From Galerina marginata (taxonomy: Eukaryota > Basidiomycota > Agaricomycetes > Agaricales > Galerinaceae): 64,000 nucleotides of DNA. The DNA lies in assembly GCA_023014335.1 (NCBI GenBank), contig JAECYW010000013.1:992001-1056000 (forward strand). Direction: 5' to 3'. The notes beneath the pieces were generated by a model. That model saw only the letters and a program-made list of their open reading frames with translations, was not told the DNA's origin and did not search any database. A program made the translations under genes and the position numbers. Position 1 is the stretch's first letter. Every line of letters begins with the position of its first letter. This document shows positions 10,501 to 23,763 of the stretch, in pieces.

Positions 10501-13120
10501 TCAGCCTCGTGCTCATCCTCATAAATAGTTAATGTTCTCGGGATCCTGAGCTTCTGAATTACAATGGCAATAATACCAAGCGACAAGCCAGTTAATGGCC
10601 GTTAATAAACGCTTAATTTCATAATGTGACAGGGCGGATTGAACCTAGGCGACGGTGCTCTTGAATGCACCGGGGTGCAGACGGAGAATGCACGTCGTCC
10701 TCGAGGCGAGTATCTTATTGTCAGTAGTATTGCTATTAGTATGGAGAGTACATACACTCCTAAATGTCGTAGAGATCAAGAACAACTAGACGGGAGCTCA
10801 AACAGATGAACGAGGTCAGATGGTCTGACGCGAGTGACCGCTGACCCCGCAGTGGATAATAATATCTATGACCTATGCGGGTAAGTGGGCGCAAAATAGT
10901 AACGGCAATACTGCAACCTGCGTTGATCAGCGGAAATGGAAATGGAGACGGAGGCAAACTGAATTGGACGAGCGCTTATTATATTCATATCAGTGGGCTA
11001 ACTGTCGTATTCTCGAGCTCACGGGTTCTTGGAGTACAGAAGAAGGTGTGGTGCTTAGCAGTTAACTATCTTAAGATAGACCTCCAGCCTCGCTTGGGCG
11101 CTCTCAGGCTGTCAGCGTCAGTTTCGATATGAAAGCATGCTCCCGAGTCCCACTCCGCGGCGCAAGTGACACGAAATCCTTTTGTAGTGGTGAAAGTATT
11201 GAATGCTCGTTTATTGGATCCGAAAAGTGTAGCAGGAGCTGCGCAGTGCGGACGGTGGGCGGACGGTTGGGCGGCTGTCACAGCTATCCGGTTTGTAGAC
11301 GTGACTGAAGGTCCGGGATTGAAGGGTGCAGTCGGGGATGAGAAGTTGAGGAGAAACGAATCAAAGAATGCAGCGATTCCCTTTGTGCCTCACAGCCGAT
11401 AGCTGATAAGTGAAGGAACGGTTACTGGTCAGGATGGGGAGGCCAGGGTCGCCAGTAGCCGGCGGCGCCGTCAATCCGTCGATCCCCATGGGCCATAGTC
11501 TGTAACTTTGTTTGGAACTGCACTTTGAATTGATGCGGGGTACAAGCGGGGTAGGTAAGTTACGATGTGGGGTCGCCCGACCCTGGCTGATGCTCACGAG
11601 TCGCCGCCGGTGTGGCGTATCTGGCCGTTGTGTGGCATCGTATCATCGTATCATATCTCCGTCGCGTCCAGACGTGGCTTAAGATAAGAAATTGAATTGC
11701 ATAGCGAAGGGATTGCGCCTTTGTAGAGGCGCTTTATTGGATGGAGGTCATGAGACGCGGGCCTGATGCGAAGAGGCGCAACAGTAGGACGCGATAGTCG
11801 TTTGGCGCAAACCCTGTCCTCAGAACAAAAGGAGAGGAAAAAAAATGCATCAGAATTTGGGGAAGTTCCGACCGTTGGTCCATATATTCCAGGTACTCAA
11901 GTGGAAAATAGATCACGATGCCAGTGAGATATGACTAGGACTGGTGCAGCAGTACAGGTTGCGGTCGGGCGACGGGGATATTCGGAAAAAGTCACGACCA
12001 AACTACAGCGACATCGAAGTACGTATACGCCAGATGACGCTGGGATCGGATTTTCGGGAGGGCTCTGACTGGCTGTTGAAGGCGTCACTACCAGTAGTAG
12101 AGCTGCGTAAAATTATCGGAGGGAGGTGGGACGTTGAATCCGATATGCTGTGTGATATACTGGGAGAGTTCGAACGCTGTCGAACGAAATTTTTTGTGGC
12201 GGCGGTGGCAATCGCGCGGGTAGGTGGGCATGGGGTCAGGCGGTGTGACTTGATTCAGCTTCGAGTTTGATTGAATAAGGGTGTATGGGGATGTCGAGGG
12301 GAGAGGTTTTGAGAGATCCGGGAAGAGGCTCAAGCTCAAGGTTTATCATTTAAAGTACTGATGGGTACCCCGGTTTTTTAAATTTCTATGATAGTGTGAC
12401 CAAGATTGAGGTTATCGGATGGGAGATGGAGGAACAAGGCTTAATAAAATTCGGAGCGTTTCGTCGGTTAGAAGAGAAGTTTGATTGGAGAAGAGTCGAG
12501 GCTTGGGTGGATCACCGGGACCGACGAGCGTGATGGATGCTTCGATCACGAACATCGAGGACTCGAAGTTGGTCATGGTGGATGATCAAGAATAAAAAAT
12601 GCGAGCAGGATGAAAGTTATTGGTCGGGTACTGTTTATCGAATTTCAAACGCGCGATCGTTATGACGTTATTTCAACTTTTTTGTTTAAGGATAAGCCCA
12701 GCGTCGGCGGTTCCACCCGCGAGCCGCGTGGCTCTAGGTATAGCCAATACGCGATCGTACGCCGCGACGCGTTACTTGGAGCAGGTTCAGATGACTGGCT
12801 TAGGAATGGCTAAGTGGGGTGATGTGCGTCAGTCAGAAGCTGGTTAGGTCAAGCTGGTGGAGTAGGTGGAGAAGAAAAAAAGGCATGTTAATTGGATAGA
12901 TAGCGGGGCGGCGGGACGGGATAAAGTACGGAGATAACATAACGAGGGTGTGACAATTGTGTGGCGCGCTGTGCAACCTGGGAGAATGGCTGAATCAGGG
13001 CATGGTTGTTGACATGGTGAACGGACGGAACTGAGGCAGATCCATCCCGCTCGGTCCGATCGTGACTGTGACAGGACCATTTCCCTTCGTTCGTTGGTCG
13101 CTCGTTTTCCTGCAACGGCC
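7598..13120. other. Long gene-poor region (5.5 kb)
   Basis: I could not support any protein gene. A 62-codon open stretch ends at 7688 on the minus strand behind an AG acceptor near 7874, but no upstream exon joins it. A 55-codon ATG frame starts at 12576 on the minus strand. Neither matches a family I know. The right end must hold the promoter of the Reg1-like gene, and the left end that of the transporter. The density of unsupported short frames is what random sequence would give. Confidence 0.45.
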
Positions 13121-16100
13121 ATGTCCAACTACCTGCCTGTCCTTCTCGTCTCCGTCTCCACCAATGCCGTCCCCGACGACTCGTCGCTCACCACCCTCCC
13201 CCGCGGCCAGGTCGACTATCTCTCCCATGACTGGCAGGAGGAGGACGTCTGGCGGTCCTGGCGCAACATGACCCGCCAGAAGAACGAGATTGCGAACGGT
13301 GTCCGCCTCGAGAACGCCTCGTGGAGAACCTGGTGGAAGCAGCGCAATAAGCTCAAGACGGTGTCGCCAGAGACTCTCAATTGGTGCGTTCCATCGTGCT
13401 GTCCGGAGCATACACTCACTGTCTCGCAGGCTCAAAGACTCGGACGTCACCTGGCTCTACGGTCCCCTCCACACTGCTGTTGAGTGGACGCCTCCGCCAA
13501 AACCCCAGCCAGTCCCAGACAGCGTCGAGCCCGCCAATCCCCCCTCTGCCCTCGACCGCCTCGACCTCTCCTCCGCCAAAACTCCCACCCGTCGCCCACC
13601 CCAGCCGGTCCCCCACAAACCCATCCTCAAGCACCGCAGCATCAGCGAGCTGCTCACCTCCGACTTCCTCCCCACCTCCCCCGTCTTCAGCCCCGTGGAA
13701 TCCGAGGACGAGAATGACACCACCATCTCCAACACCGTCGATCCCACCTCCCTCGTATCCTCCTCCCAGTTCGCATCAAAACCCACCCGCCCCACCCTCC
13801 CCCACACCAAGAGCGACACCCACGTCACCCGCTGGGGCAGTCGCGCCTTCCGCAAAGATTCCCCTCCCCGTATTGATCCCCCGGGTTTTCATTCGGCTCA
13901 AGAATCAGATGGGTATTTCCCCGCGTCCGCCCTGTCAGTCTCACATCAACACCCGCTGTCCACGGCCGCCTCTGGCTCCATCCGTTCCTCCCTCTCCCAG
14001 GACTCAAACTCGAGCGCCAGCGCCAGTGGGAGCAACGGCGTGCCAGATTCGCGCGGGTATCATTCCAGTACAAACACACAGCATGGTCATGCACATAGCC
14101 ACGGTCATCCAAAGAAGAAACACATCAGCTTCAACACCTTTGTCGAGCAGTGCATCGCCATCGAGAAGCCCAAGAAGAACGCCTCTGGCTTCTTTGGTGC
14201 CAGCGCCGCGGAGGAGGGCGGTTGGCTAGACGGTCGGGTAACCTACGTCGATGACGACGGGTGCGTTTCCTCTGCCTTGTTTATCTCATTTTTCTCATGG
14301 GTCAACTTTATTTATACAGCTACGAAGAGGACCAAGAAGACTCGGAAGGCGAGGAGGAGGCATTTAATCAGAACCATTGGGAGGGACGCGAGCGCCAGCT
14401 AGGTGCCCGTGTGATACGCAACGACTCGGATTCACCTATAGAGGAAGAAGATGAGGATGAGGACGACGGTGTCATCGAGATGCGCTCTTCCACCTCTTCA
14501 ACATCAACATATCGCACCCGCACACCCACATCCGCCTCCACCTCGAAAAAACCGAAACAGACACCCAAGAAACCCCCACGTTCTCAATCGAAAGTGTCCA
14601 CCGCCTCTTCCTCATCCTCCACATCCACATCCACCACCAACTCGTTCAGCAGCGGCACGCACAGCAACAGCACAAGAGGCACCAGCACCTCGTCGACATC
14701 CGGTTCATTATCCCCCTCGCGGCGCACAGCGTCAACCGGCAACTTGCAACGGAAAACCTCGCCCAACGCAAACGGCCGACCCTCCAGCAGAAGCTCCTAC
14801 TCTAATTCGAATTCCAGCTCGAACTCGACGTATCGACCGTCCGCGTACCGTCCGGGCCCACCGCCGCTCATCCGCACCCTGTCAGATGGGGCCCACTCGC
14901 TGACACACGCGCACGTCACGATCGCGCCGATCGCACCGACGATCTTGAAGACGACCGGTGCGTGGGCGGAGGGCTTTGGGGACGAAGGCGGGAGCGACGA
15001 TGGGTTTGGGCTGGGGCTTGGGCTTGGCGCTGGCAACGGCTGGGGGTGGGCGGATAAGGAGAAGCGGGATAGAGGCGCGCCGCGGAGTCCGGTGGACGGT
15101 GGTGGGTTCGGAAGCTCGTTCGGCGCGTCAAGGGGGACGACGCGGGCGTTCAATATCAATGTCGCTGCGGGGCGGCATGTCATTGCGAATGGGAATGGGA
15201 CGGGGAAGGGCGGAGACGAGTCGCATTCGGACGGGACGCCGGTTGAGCTGGTGTATGTGCCGCCGTTTGGGAGCAACTATTCACTCGGGCTGGGCGAGCC
15301 TGAGATCGAGTATGATGAGTATGGTGTGAAGGCTGTGGGGATGGGGATGGATGAGTATGGGTTTGAAGAGGAGGATGAGAACGAAGAGGAGGAGTTCGAG
15401 GTGGAGGCGGAGATTGGGGCTGGAGAGGTGGAAGAGGAGGTGGAAGTGTATCACCACCCGCCTAGTGGTACCGCCGCTGTTGGTTTTGGTGGTGTCCCTG
15501 CTGCCGCACCGTCAGTGCCACTGCCGATACCTAGCACCGCCAGGACGAGTACCGACGCACACGTTCCCACCGTCGTCATCGACACCAGCTCGACCGCTGC
15601 AAAACCCACAAACGCAACCGTATCCGCCAACACCTCCACGACCCCGACGGCTGCCTCGTACAAAGGCGCCAGACAAATCCAGATCCCACAGCACTCGCAA
15701 CGGCCCGACGTGGACGACGAAGACGCGTATGATTTTTTCGGAGGCCCCGATCTGGGCGAGGACTACTATTATGCGCGCCGCGGTGGGCGGGGATACGAGC
15801 GCGAGCGGGGGTTCGGAGCTGTTTCTAGTGCCGGTGCGAATGGGCGAGATAGGGACAAAGGCTCGGACAGGCGGCACTCGAGGAGCGGCGGCGTTGGGTT
15901 CGGGCCGCCTGCGGGTGAGGAGAGGCAGTCGAGGAGTAGGAGTAGGAGCCAGAGCCGTACGCCGTCGCCTGCGTTCATCGTGTCGCCTACCGTTGCGCCG
16001 CAGCCCGTGCCGAGTGGAAATGGAAACAACCAAGGGCAAGGGAGGAAACGCAGCTCGTCCGCGTCGTCGCCCTCCGGACCTGGTGCATGGATCACAGCAT

Positions 16101-17584
16101 CTAACGGTCTGCCTGCCTCGTCGTCGTCGTCGTCTGACCTGCTCTCGCCACCGCCGACCACGCGGGGGAGACAGCCTGATGCGAGTGGCCCGTCTGGGCG
16201 CCCGCACCCTACGATCCAGACGCAGGCCCAGCCGGCGCGCGGACGATCGAGCACGCGTACGTCCTCTGCGTCGTCGTCGTCGTGGGAGCGCGGGTCGAGC
16301 TCGTTGGGGAGCAGTACGAGCCCGATTGGGAGTTTGAGCCCTGATGGGGGCGGCCGTGGCGGAGGCATGGGGATGGGGATCGGCGCGGTGTTGGGGGGTG
16401 CGGGTGTGTTGGCTGGTGGTGGGCGTGATAGGGAAAAAGAGAGGGAACGGGAACGAGAGAGGGAGAAGGAGAGGGGGAGGGAGAGGAGGGGACGAGATCG
16501 GACGAGCGGGAAGGTGTTGAGTGCTAGTGAGACGGAGAGCTTGGGGCGGGAGGATGTTGGGAGTGCTGGGTCTGGTTCTGGGTCTGGTGGAGGAGCGGTG
16601 TTGGTGGGGAGTGTCGGCACGGAAAGCGCGAGTGTGAGCGGAGCGGAGCTCGAGTCGGTGTCCGAGTCGGTGTCCAGCAGCAGCGGCAAGACGATGGACG
16701 CGAGCTTCTACAGCCAGAGTGCGAGCACAACCTCGTCGTCGAGCAATACGAGCAGTGGCACGGTCGTGCCGACTGTGGTGGCACCTGACGGCGCTGATCT
16801 GGAGGATGAAGGAGACGAGTCGGAATCGATGGCAGAGGAGGACGCGGAAATGGACTACCTCCGCCAGGCGGAAGAGGACCAGGACCGGAGGAGGAGGACA
16901 GCGCCTACGCCGTCGAACTCGCCTGTGGTGGAGATGCGGCGGGTCCCGCGCAGGGGTGTTGGCGAGTCTACGACGGCGACAATGACGGGGAAACCGAAGA
17001 CCAAGACCAAGAGCTCGAGCAGTGGCAGTGGTGGTACGACACCCACTGGAGCTGGGACGACGTCGCCGACTTTATCTGAGGTGTCGACTACGAGTGATCA
17101 CCAGAGCCAAGTGCCGCCGGTGCCGCCGCCGTCGTTGGCTACGACCCCGTCTCATACGCCGTCGCCTTCAGTGTCATCTTCACATCCTCATCCTCATACC
17201 CATGCACGCGTGCCGTCAGGCGGGATCACCGCCTCCCAACCCATCACCGCCTCGTCCCATTCTTCCCTTTCCTCGACCTCCGCCACGAGTCCCACTACAA
17301 ACTCTCCCTCAAAACTGCGCCTCCCACCACTAATACCTCCACCTCCACTTCCCGCCAAGCCGAGCAGCACGTCGATTACGGCTGTGTCTACCGCTGCTGG
17401 GAGCCCTTCCAGAGCAGGTGGGAGTGGTGCTGGGAAGGTGTCGTCGCCTGTTGATGGCTTGCCGTCTCCCAATGCACCAGGAGATGCGACGATTGTGGCA
17501 AAGGCGGTGGATATGGTATCAAGCGCTGGTGCATTTTTAGGGCTCTGGGGGCGAGAGGCTGCTGCTGCTGCTGAGGGGCAATAA
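13121..17584 (+). CDS. Reg1-like PP1 regulatory subunit with AreA-type (PF08550) motif
   Basis: Three exons (13121-13383, 13430-14260, 14320-17584) give 1452 residues. Residues about 41-100 carry the AreA-like block: VWRSWRNMTRQKNEI, then RLENASWRTWWKQRN and LNWLKDSDVTWLYGPL. Around residue 315 is KKKHISFNTFVEQC, matching the conserved Reg1/Hex2 segment that includes an RVxF-like PP1 docking site. The rest is low complexity: Ser/Pro-rich blocks, acidic stretches after residue 365, an RSRSRSQSR tract near 15935-15960 and an Arg/Glu/Lys tract near 16435-16500. Yeast Reg1 targets PP1 (Glc7) to Snf1 in glucose repression; a similar role is inferred. The second intron (14261-14319) is partly open in frame, so models could wrongly read through it. 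Confidence 0.85.
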
Positions 17585-18976
17585 ACGAGTTTTAAGGCTC
17601 GAGTCAGGAGAACGGAGAAGGAGAAGACGCTTGCTCGTCTCGTCATGATATACCACACCTGCCACATACGCAGTGATACACCCACACTGTCCCTCTACCG
17701 AATCCGGGTGGATGGATGGAACCCTTTTCGGCTGGCCCCCTCCTCCTGTTTAATTTGGCTTATCTCTCTTCACTTTTCACATACTGACCAACCTACCCAC
17801 CACCTCTTGGAATCACGCGTCCTGCTCCAACATGTTACATGTTACACGAGACGACTGCGTCGTAATCGGAATCGACCTCGGGCCCTTTCTCCATGGCCTT
17901 TCTGAACCCTTCCTTCCTATAAATATCCCAGTTCTTCAGCCCTCATCCATGTTCTTCCGTTCTGGCCCACCTAAACAAATAATGCTTCTTGTGCCGGTTC
18001 GATACTTCTTTCATTTCCTTCCATCGTGGTCGGCGGCACTGGCTCCACTTGCCAAGCTAGATAAATAAAGTGTACATCACATACTGCATACCCTCCCTAC
18101 CTTAGAGCCCACGCACCTCGTCGCTGGCACCGGGTGCTTTTAATTCTTTACCCATTTCTTGCTCTCTTTCATCCTTAGGTTCCCTCTTTTCGTTTCTCTG
18201 GGTTTCTTTTTTGGCATCAATCATACATTTCAGTCTCAACATCCAAGATTCAAGATTCCACATTTCCCATCGCTTTAGTATTTTAGCTATCACTTATCAC
18301 GCCTCATCTGTTTTACCAACCCAACCCAACCCTCTGGCTGAACCTGACTGTTGTCGATTGTGTCACGTATTACTATCAGTACTGCTACTTATAAATGTAT
18401 CTCGGACTGGCAATGCTTTCATTTTCACTTTCGTTTCTTTCTTGTTGATTATTCGTACCTCGGAGTCATTGGCTTCTCCGGGTTTGAGTGGTAGTGCTTC
18501 AAGTGGTCGACTTTTTGTGCTGTAAATTGACTACTATAAATACAACCGTAAGTAATAAGCATGCTTCCTGTATGATGTACTACAACCTGGCTGACTGACA
18601 CAATCTCGGATTCTGATGAGGTGCTTGGCATTGTACTATTTAATGAATTGTTTCCGAGCCTATCATGCCTCGGAGTCGGAATGTCCATGAGGTCAGACGA
18701 TAGCTACTATTAATATCAGGAAGTAAGTTGAAGCCAGTTCAATTTCTGCCTGCTCTAGGAAACCCATGCAAGGCTGCATATTCCAAAAGGCCTTGAATAA
18801 GAGTACTTGTCTTTTCAAGTCGAATGAGTTGTAGAACAGACCGCTCTCCTCACGCTCGCTTCGTGGGCGCTTAAATTTGATTTCCAAAATGACAGCCTGG
18901 GATTTTTTCGAACTTGTTCAACGACGTCCGTGTCGTCCGACCATCTTCGAATTCAAACGCAGCCATACATTACTCG
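17585..18976. other. Intergenic, 3' of Reg1-like gene and promoter of first BTB gene
   Basis: AT-rich sequence with pyrimidine-rich runs near 17690-18240 that could be transcript leader or trailer. No ATG frame has splice support. The open frame of the BTB gene extends upstream of its ATG to about 18914, but only with non-ATG codons. Confidence 0.45.
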
Positions 18977-20025
18977 ATGCACAAGCAAGACTCTCGTGAA
19001 GCTGGCCCACCCTTCCAGTCCACCGCCCGCACCGATGTCGTCCTGCGGTCGTCCGATAACGTCGACTTCTACCTCATGAGGGGCTTCCTCGCTTTCTGCT
19101 CTCCCGTCCTCGAGAGCAAGCTTTCCCAACCACCGTCATACAACGTCAACGACGTGCCCGATAATTGTGCCACTGGCAGCTTGTCCGTCATCGTCTTGAT
19201 GGAGGATAGCAACATCCTGGAGCAAATATTGCGCCTTTGCTATCCAGGCACATCACTCGAGATCCAAAGTTTAGACGATATAGTGGCTGTTAAGGTTGCG
19301 GCTGCCAAGTACTCTATCGACATTTTGGAAGAGGAGCTGCGCAAGCGGCTTCTCGTCTCTCCCGTTATCGAGAAAGAGCCGTTGGGGGTGTTTTGCATCG
19401 CATTTCATTATGGGTGGGAGGACGTTGGGAGGCTGGCGGCTAAGAACACGCTTACTATGAACGTCCTTCCATTTTGCAAATGGCTGGAGTACTTGACCGG
19501 CGTTGAGTTGTTCAGGCTCGAGGAATACCGAAGAACTTGTGGAGAGGCGGTCGTTTCATGGATGGAGGAACAATCTTACAGCAGCTTTGGGGCAAGCTTC
19601 GTGTGGCACGTTCCCTCATTACACAGCGCGGAATGCACAACTTCAGGCGACGATAGAAGCAATTGGTTTAAAAACATGACTGCAGGTAGACCATTAATTG
19701 CCAAATCCTGGTGGAAAACGTACTACAACGACCTTCTCATCCGGTTGCGGAAACATCCTATAGCAATCACAGCCCTCGACGACGAGGCTTCGAACGCGGC
19801 GTTGGAGCGCGCAAAGCCTTGTCCCATTTGCAGCGGTCCTCGAGGGCACAAAGATATGGCGAACTACAAAAAGCTTGTTGCAGCTGCAGTGGAAACAGTG
19901 GTTGGTGGGGTAAGTCTCTAAAGTCAATTGCTGTTTAAAACTTGATCGGTGAATTTATTGTGCATAATGGCTAGATTGTGCTGGGGGTCAAATTCAAAAG
20001 GCCGTCCACCGATTTGATATCCTGA
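18977..20025 (+). CDS. BTB/POZ domain protein, copy 1
   Basis: Two exons (18977-19909, 19975-20025) give 327 residues. Residues about 13-110 form the BTB fold: TDVVLRSSDNVDFYLMR, then CSPVLESKL and the LRLCYPGTS segment. After it come a KYSIDILEEELRKRL helix, a CIAFHYGWEDVGRLAAKNTL block, a conserved WW pair (SWWKTYYNDLL) and a late Cys pair, C282-x2-C285, followed by SGPRG. A tiny last exon supplies the hydrophobic tail IVLGVKFK. The same tail exon, intron place and CxxC pair occur in the other copies at 22745 and 31625. BTB proteins usually dimerise or bind Cul3; partner and role here are unknown. Copy 1 and copy 2 share the SGPRG motif. Confidence 0.8.
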
Positions 20026-20584
20026 ATCTCTGTGCTCAAGGTTGGGCTGGGTGTATTGTTTTCACTATTGAAGTAAATGATGCTTGGGGACCTCGAAAGA
20101 CTGCTTCCACCGTAATGTATGTATCACAGTGTACTTTTTGATATCAGGCGCTTACCTTCTTTACCGAAATATGGAGAGTGACTGCCAACCTGACCTGTCT
20201 CCATCCTCCACGGTGTTACCGCTATGAGCCTATGCCACTACCAAGGTAAGATGGACACACCATGGCCTGGCAATTATTTAAAATTATTTTGGTTTGTTCA
20301 CTCTTTGCTCGTAAGTAATTGCCCAAGTTGACTGGATTTCTTACACTGGAATGCACAATCTCATCATCTCTACAATGGGCGCCTAAAGGTGATATGTAAT
20401 TGACACCGGTATGTGCGTTCTCAGACATTTTAGGATGGCTTAGACAATTCTCGCAAGTGTAGCGTTTCAACCCATGCCATATCCTCATACGGTCACCCGT
20501 TAGATTAACTTACATGTTACGAGGGCAAGTTTCGCCATATATTCTTGGTCTTTTCGGAAGGATTCACATACAAAGCGCTACAAG
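20026..20584. other. Convergent intergenic stretch
   Basis: Lies between the 3' ends of the first BTB gene and the PalI/SUR7-like gene. No further gene, RNA or repeat is seen. Confidence 0.5.
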
Positions 20585-21758
20585 TCAAGTAGTTTTCTCG
20601 CCTGCAACTTTAGCATCATTATTGCCTTTCTCGAGGTACCCATCCAAGTCATAAGGGGGTAAACCGGCGACGTCCAGAGGATGCTTTCCAGCATTTAGTG
20701 CGTCAATGTTTGCCTTTGATTCCTCAAGGTTACAGTCTCCTTGTCTTGCTTTGTCTTGGCTTGTCGATTTCTTTCCTTTGCGAGTGGCCGATTTTGCTTC
20801 TTCATCACGTTCTGCCTTCTTAAGGGACTTGCGTAGGGTAATAAGAACAGATAGATTGATGGCATGGCAGATAAAACCGATGACTGAGAGCCATATCTGC
20901 AATAAGGTATGAGCTTCTGCACAGGATTGAATGTGATAACAGTCCATCGCTCCATCGAAATAAACGCAAACGCCAAGACGCACCGTGTTTCCAGCATGAA
21001 AGGTCAGCTTCCTGACCGGCGTGCTGATGTGATTGAGTTGACTCTTGGCGTATATCAAGACGGAAACCTGTAACACGAGAGCGAATGTAACGAGAAAAGA
21101 AGTGATGCCGGCGTAACCTATTAACCAGGCAACGTTGTCGGAAGTACTCCTGACTTGCATGCTCCGTGTATGGTTTTTGAAGAGATGGAACAAAGTCTGG
21201 AATGCGCAGAAGAGGATACTCAGAGCGGTGGCTGGGGCACTGTTGGATTAGTCGTGTTCAATAGCTTCAAGAACATATGAATCACCAATAGGATACAAGA
21301 TAAAGAGTCCGGTGTGAGCTTTCGAGAGTTGGCCATCGAGAAGCGGTGAGTTTCTAGTCGGAAGTTAAATAACAAACTGCAATCATATGTTGTGCTTACA
21401 GCGCTGTGGCGACGTTGGTATCTAGAGAAAATCCAACTTTTGACCGAATACAGCCTTCAACGACGTTGGGGTCGAAAACTAAAGGGTTATAGCCGATTCT
21501 AGACCCACAAGTGAGTAACCGAGGCAAAACAATCGGATATTTAATCACATACACACGAAGGGGATCCACACAGTAACCCCAGAGTCCTACTTCCACGTAT
21601 CGGATTGCGCCATCCAGAATCGTGCTCATACGATAGACGTACAAAGTGTCGACGACTGGTGAGGATAAGCACGTAAAGAGAAGCACGAGCGATGCCACTC
21701 CTACGAGGAGGGCGGACGCCATGCTCGAGTCGGCCTTCGAGGAATCGATTTTGATCAT
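20585..21758 (-). CDS. PalI/SUR7-like four-helix membrane protein
   Basis: Four exons (21758-21400, 21353-21286, 21231-20984, 20896-20585) give 328 residues. The first helix is near residue 20 (ASALLVGVASLVLLFTCLSS). An extracellular loop holds GLWGYCVD and a CGSRIGYNP segment, then DTNVATAL leads into three more helices: ILYPIATALSILFCAFQTLF, YAGITSFLVTFALVLQVSVL and WLSVIGFICHAINL. This order is that of fungal PalI/Rim9 and SUR7 proteins, which act at the plasma membrane in ambient pH sensing or eisosome domains. The tail is charged and Lys/Glu-rich. The third intron (20983-20897, 87 nt) is in frame without a stop, so a longer protein is possible if it is retained. The start is the first ATG in frame. 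Confidence 0.75.
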
Positions 21759-22744
21759 AGAGTTCAATCGGCTCCGTCGTGAGTGTCGTAGAAATGGGGA
21801 AGAAAGAGGCCCAGAGGTCGTCTTAAATACGACATTCTGCCAAGAAGCGAGAACTTGAGATTAATGACGTTATTACGCTTCCTCGGGTGCCTGCCTGCTT
21901 CACAAAACGGGGACTTGGCTGGAGTTGGAGACTTCAGGGCACCTTTGAACGTTTTTCAGCATCGAGGTCGTCGCAGGAAGACGATCTTTAAGGCACATTG
22001 AGTGGTTGTTCGGGACCTGACGAACAAAAACGGCATCTCTTACCAGATACTGATGTCAACGGCTGCGGCCAAGACCGAGCTCGGCTAGCTGGACTTGTGC
22101 TGGGCTTGCTGGGCACCGCATAGCCATGAAAACTTTGGGTTTCTTCCTTTCTCCTCCTTTTGCACGATCTAGGCGCCAAATATCCAGTTCTGGGTCGTCG
22201 TCGTTATATGCCTAACCCTTTGGCAGCACGACCTCCGTCAGTGTCGCGGTTACAACCATCCACTCCTTGGCAAGCTGCGCTCTACCTACATTCAAGCCAA
22301 CGCCACTCCACTCCTCAATTCGAGTCAACGTCACGTAAGGATCCATTGACGCTGTAGATTTATATACGAGTATGACAAGGCTTTCCCGGGTTCCCGCTTC
22401 CCTGTGCTTGAGACCGTCTTCTTCCATGACAAGAATAAAAGGGATGGTAAACCAGTCGTCCTAATCCGGAGCAGAGAGCTCATCTTCGTTTTTGAAAGCT
22501 GGCCTATGGCCGATGGAAGTAGAAACGTTCCAACTATTGCAATCGTTGCCCGAGGTTCACGGGCGCCTAATAACCTTAGGCTTCTTGATGCTGTTTCTCA
22601 ATGCGTATACCAACAAAAAGGAACCTATGCCTCGTGCTAAGGCTTATCGATCATCTTGCTGTCATCATCTCCCTTACCATCCTCCCACTTTTCCAAGAAA
22701 GATCGCTCTATAGTCCGAAATTCCTGGTGTGCATGATAACTGCC
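21759..22744. other. Divergent promoter region (PalI/SUR7-like and BTB copy 2)
   Basis: About 1 kb separates two genes transcribed away from each other. An ATG at 22601 extends the BTB frame upstream, but the added residues have no counterpart in the paralogues. No other gene is seen. Confidence 0.5.
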
Positions 22745-23763
22745 ATGGACGACTCAACCGAAGCTGGGGTTCCTTTCAACTCAACAGCACAGGCCGATGT
22801 CGTACTGCGTTCCTCTGACGGTGTTAAATTCTACGCGATAGAAGCATTCCTTTCATTTTCATCCTCTTTCTTTCAGTCTATGTTCTCTTTACCCAAACCC
22901 AATGGCAACACAGATAAAAAATGCAACCAAAGTCTACCGGTGGTCGAAATGGCAGAAACAAGCGGTGTCGTCATGGCCCTCTTGCAATTTTGCTACCCCG
23001 GAACGCCGCCTATCATCGAGGACACAGAGATAGACAATCTCATAGGCATAATAGCCGCTGCTGAAAAGTATGCGATGGATGCTATCTGGAAAGACCTACA
23101 CCAAAAGCTCCTCAAATCACCAGCAATGACTCAAGACCCGCTGCGCATGTTCTGTATAGCATTTCATTACGGTTGGGAGCAAGCCGGACGATTAGCCGCC
23201 AAAAACACACTCTCCATCTCAACTCCGAGTCTTCCCTTTTGCAGTGAACTTGCTTACTTGACGGGCGTCGAAATGTATCGTCTTGCGGAGTACCGAAAAT
23301 CGTGTGGAGAGGCTGTCGTAACCTGGGTCAGAGAGGGCTCAAACCTTCGTTTTGGGGGTGGTGATTTCATTTGGTGGAAAACCCCTCCTGATGAACCCCA
23401 CAATTCGGACTGCATGAAAACCATGATGGATGGTCACTTTTCGCACGGGGGGGCCATGTATGCCCTGTGGGAGAACAGTGCGTCTTGGTGGAAGCCATAC
23501 CGAGACAATCTTCTCGTCGAGCTTGAAAAGTGTCCCAGTAGCACCACGGTACTTCATGGAACGGCTGGAAACGCGGCACTAGAAAATGCCAAGACATGTA
23601 TTGCGTGTAGTGGACCTCGAGGTCGACAAGATTTGAAGAGTTTCAATACCCAACTAGCAAACGCGGTAGATAAGATTGTGTCGGAGGTACGCATGTCGCA
23701 ATGTCTTGACATATTCGCGTTTTAATGTTCAAATAGATTGCTCTGGATGTCAGGTTCAAGTGA
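22745..23763 (+). CDS. BTB/POZ domain protein, copy 2
   Basis: Two exons (22745-23686, 23737-23763) give 322 residues, collinear with the copy at 18977. The BTB segment begins ADVVLRSSDGVKFYAIE. FCIAFHYGWEQAGRLAAKNTL, SCGEAVVTWV, the WW pair (SWWKPYRDNLL) and C285-x2-C288-SGPRG follow in the same order. The last exon codes IALDVRFK. The start at 22745 was chosen because similarity to copy 1 begins there; in-frame ATGs at 22601 and 22733 are alternatives. The gene ends about 130 bp from the 3' end of the convergent monooxygenase gene at 23891. The role is unknown. Confidence 0.8.

Noticed and set aside
10625..10690. tRNA-like GGTTCAATCC word on the minus strand
   Set aside because: The flanking bases do not form a T-stem or acceptor stem.
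12088..12339. 83-codon minus-strand frame in the gene-poor region
   Set aside because: It begins with a non-ATG codon and lacks recognisable domains.
12410..12576. ATG frame of 55 codons on the minus strand
   Set aside because: No motif, no clear continuing exon and no neighbour support; within chance for this length.
15512..16689. Long minus-strand frames inside the Reg1-like gene
   Set aside because: GC-rich low-complexity coding sequence gives long antisense frames; Arg/Pro-rich composition without domains marks them as shadows.
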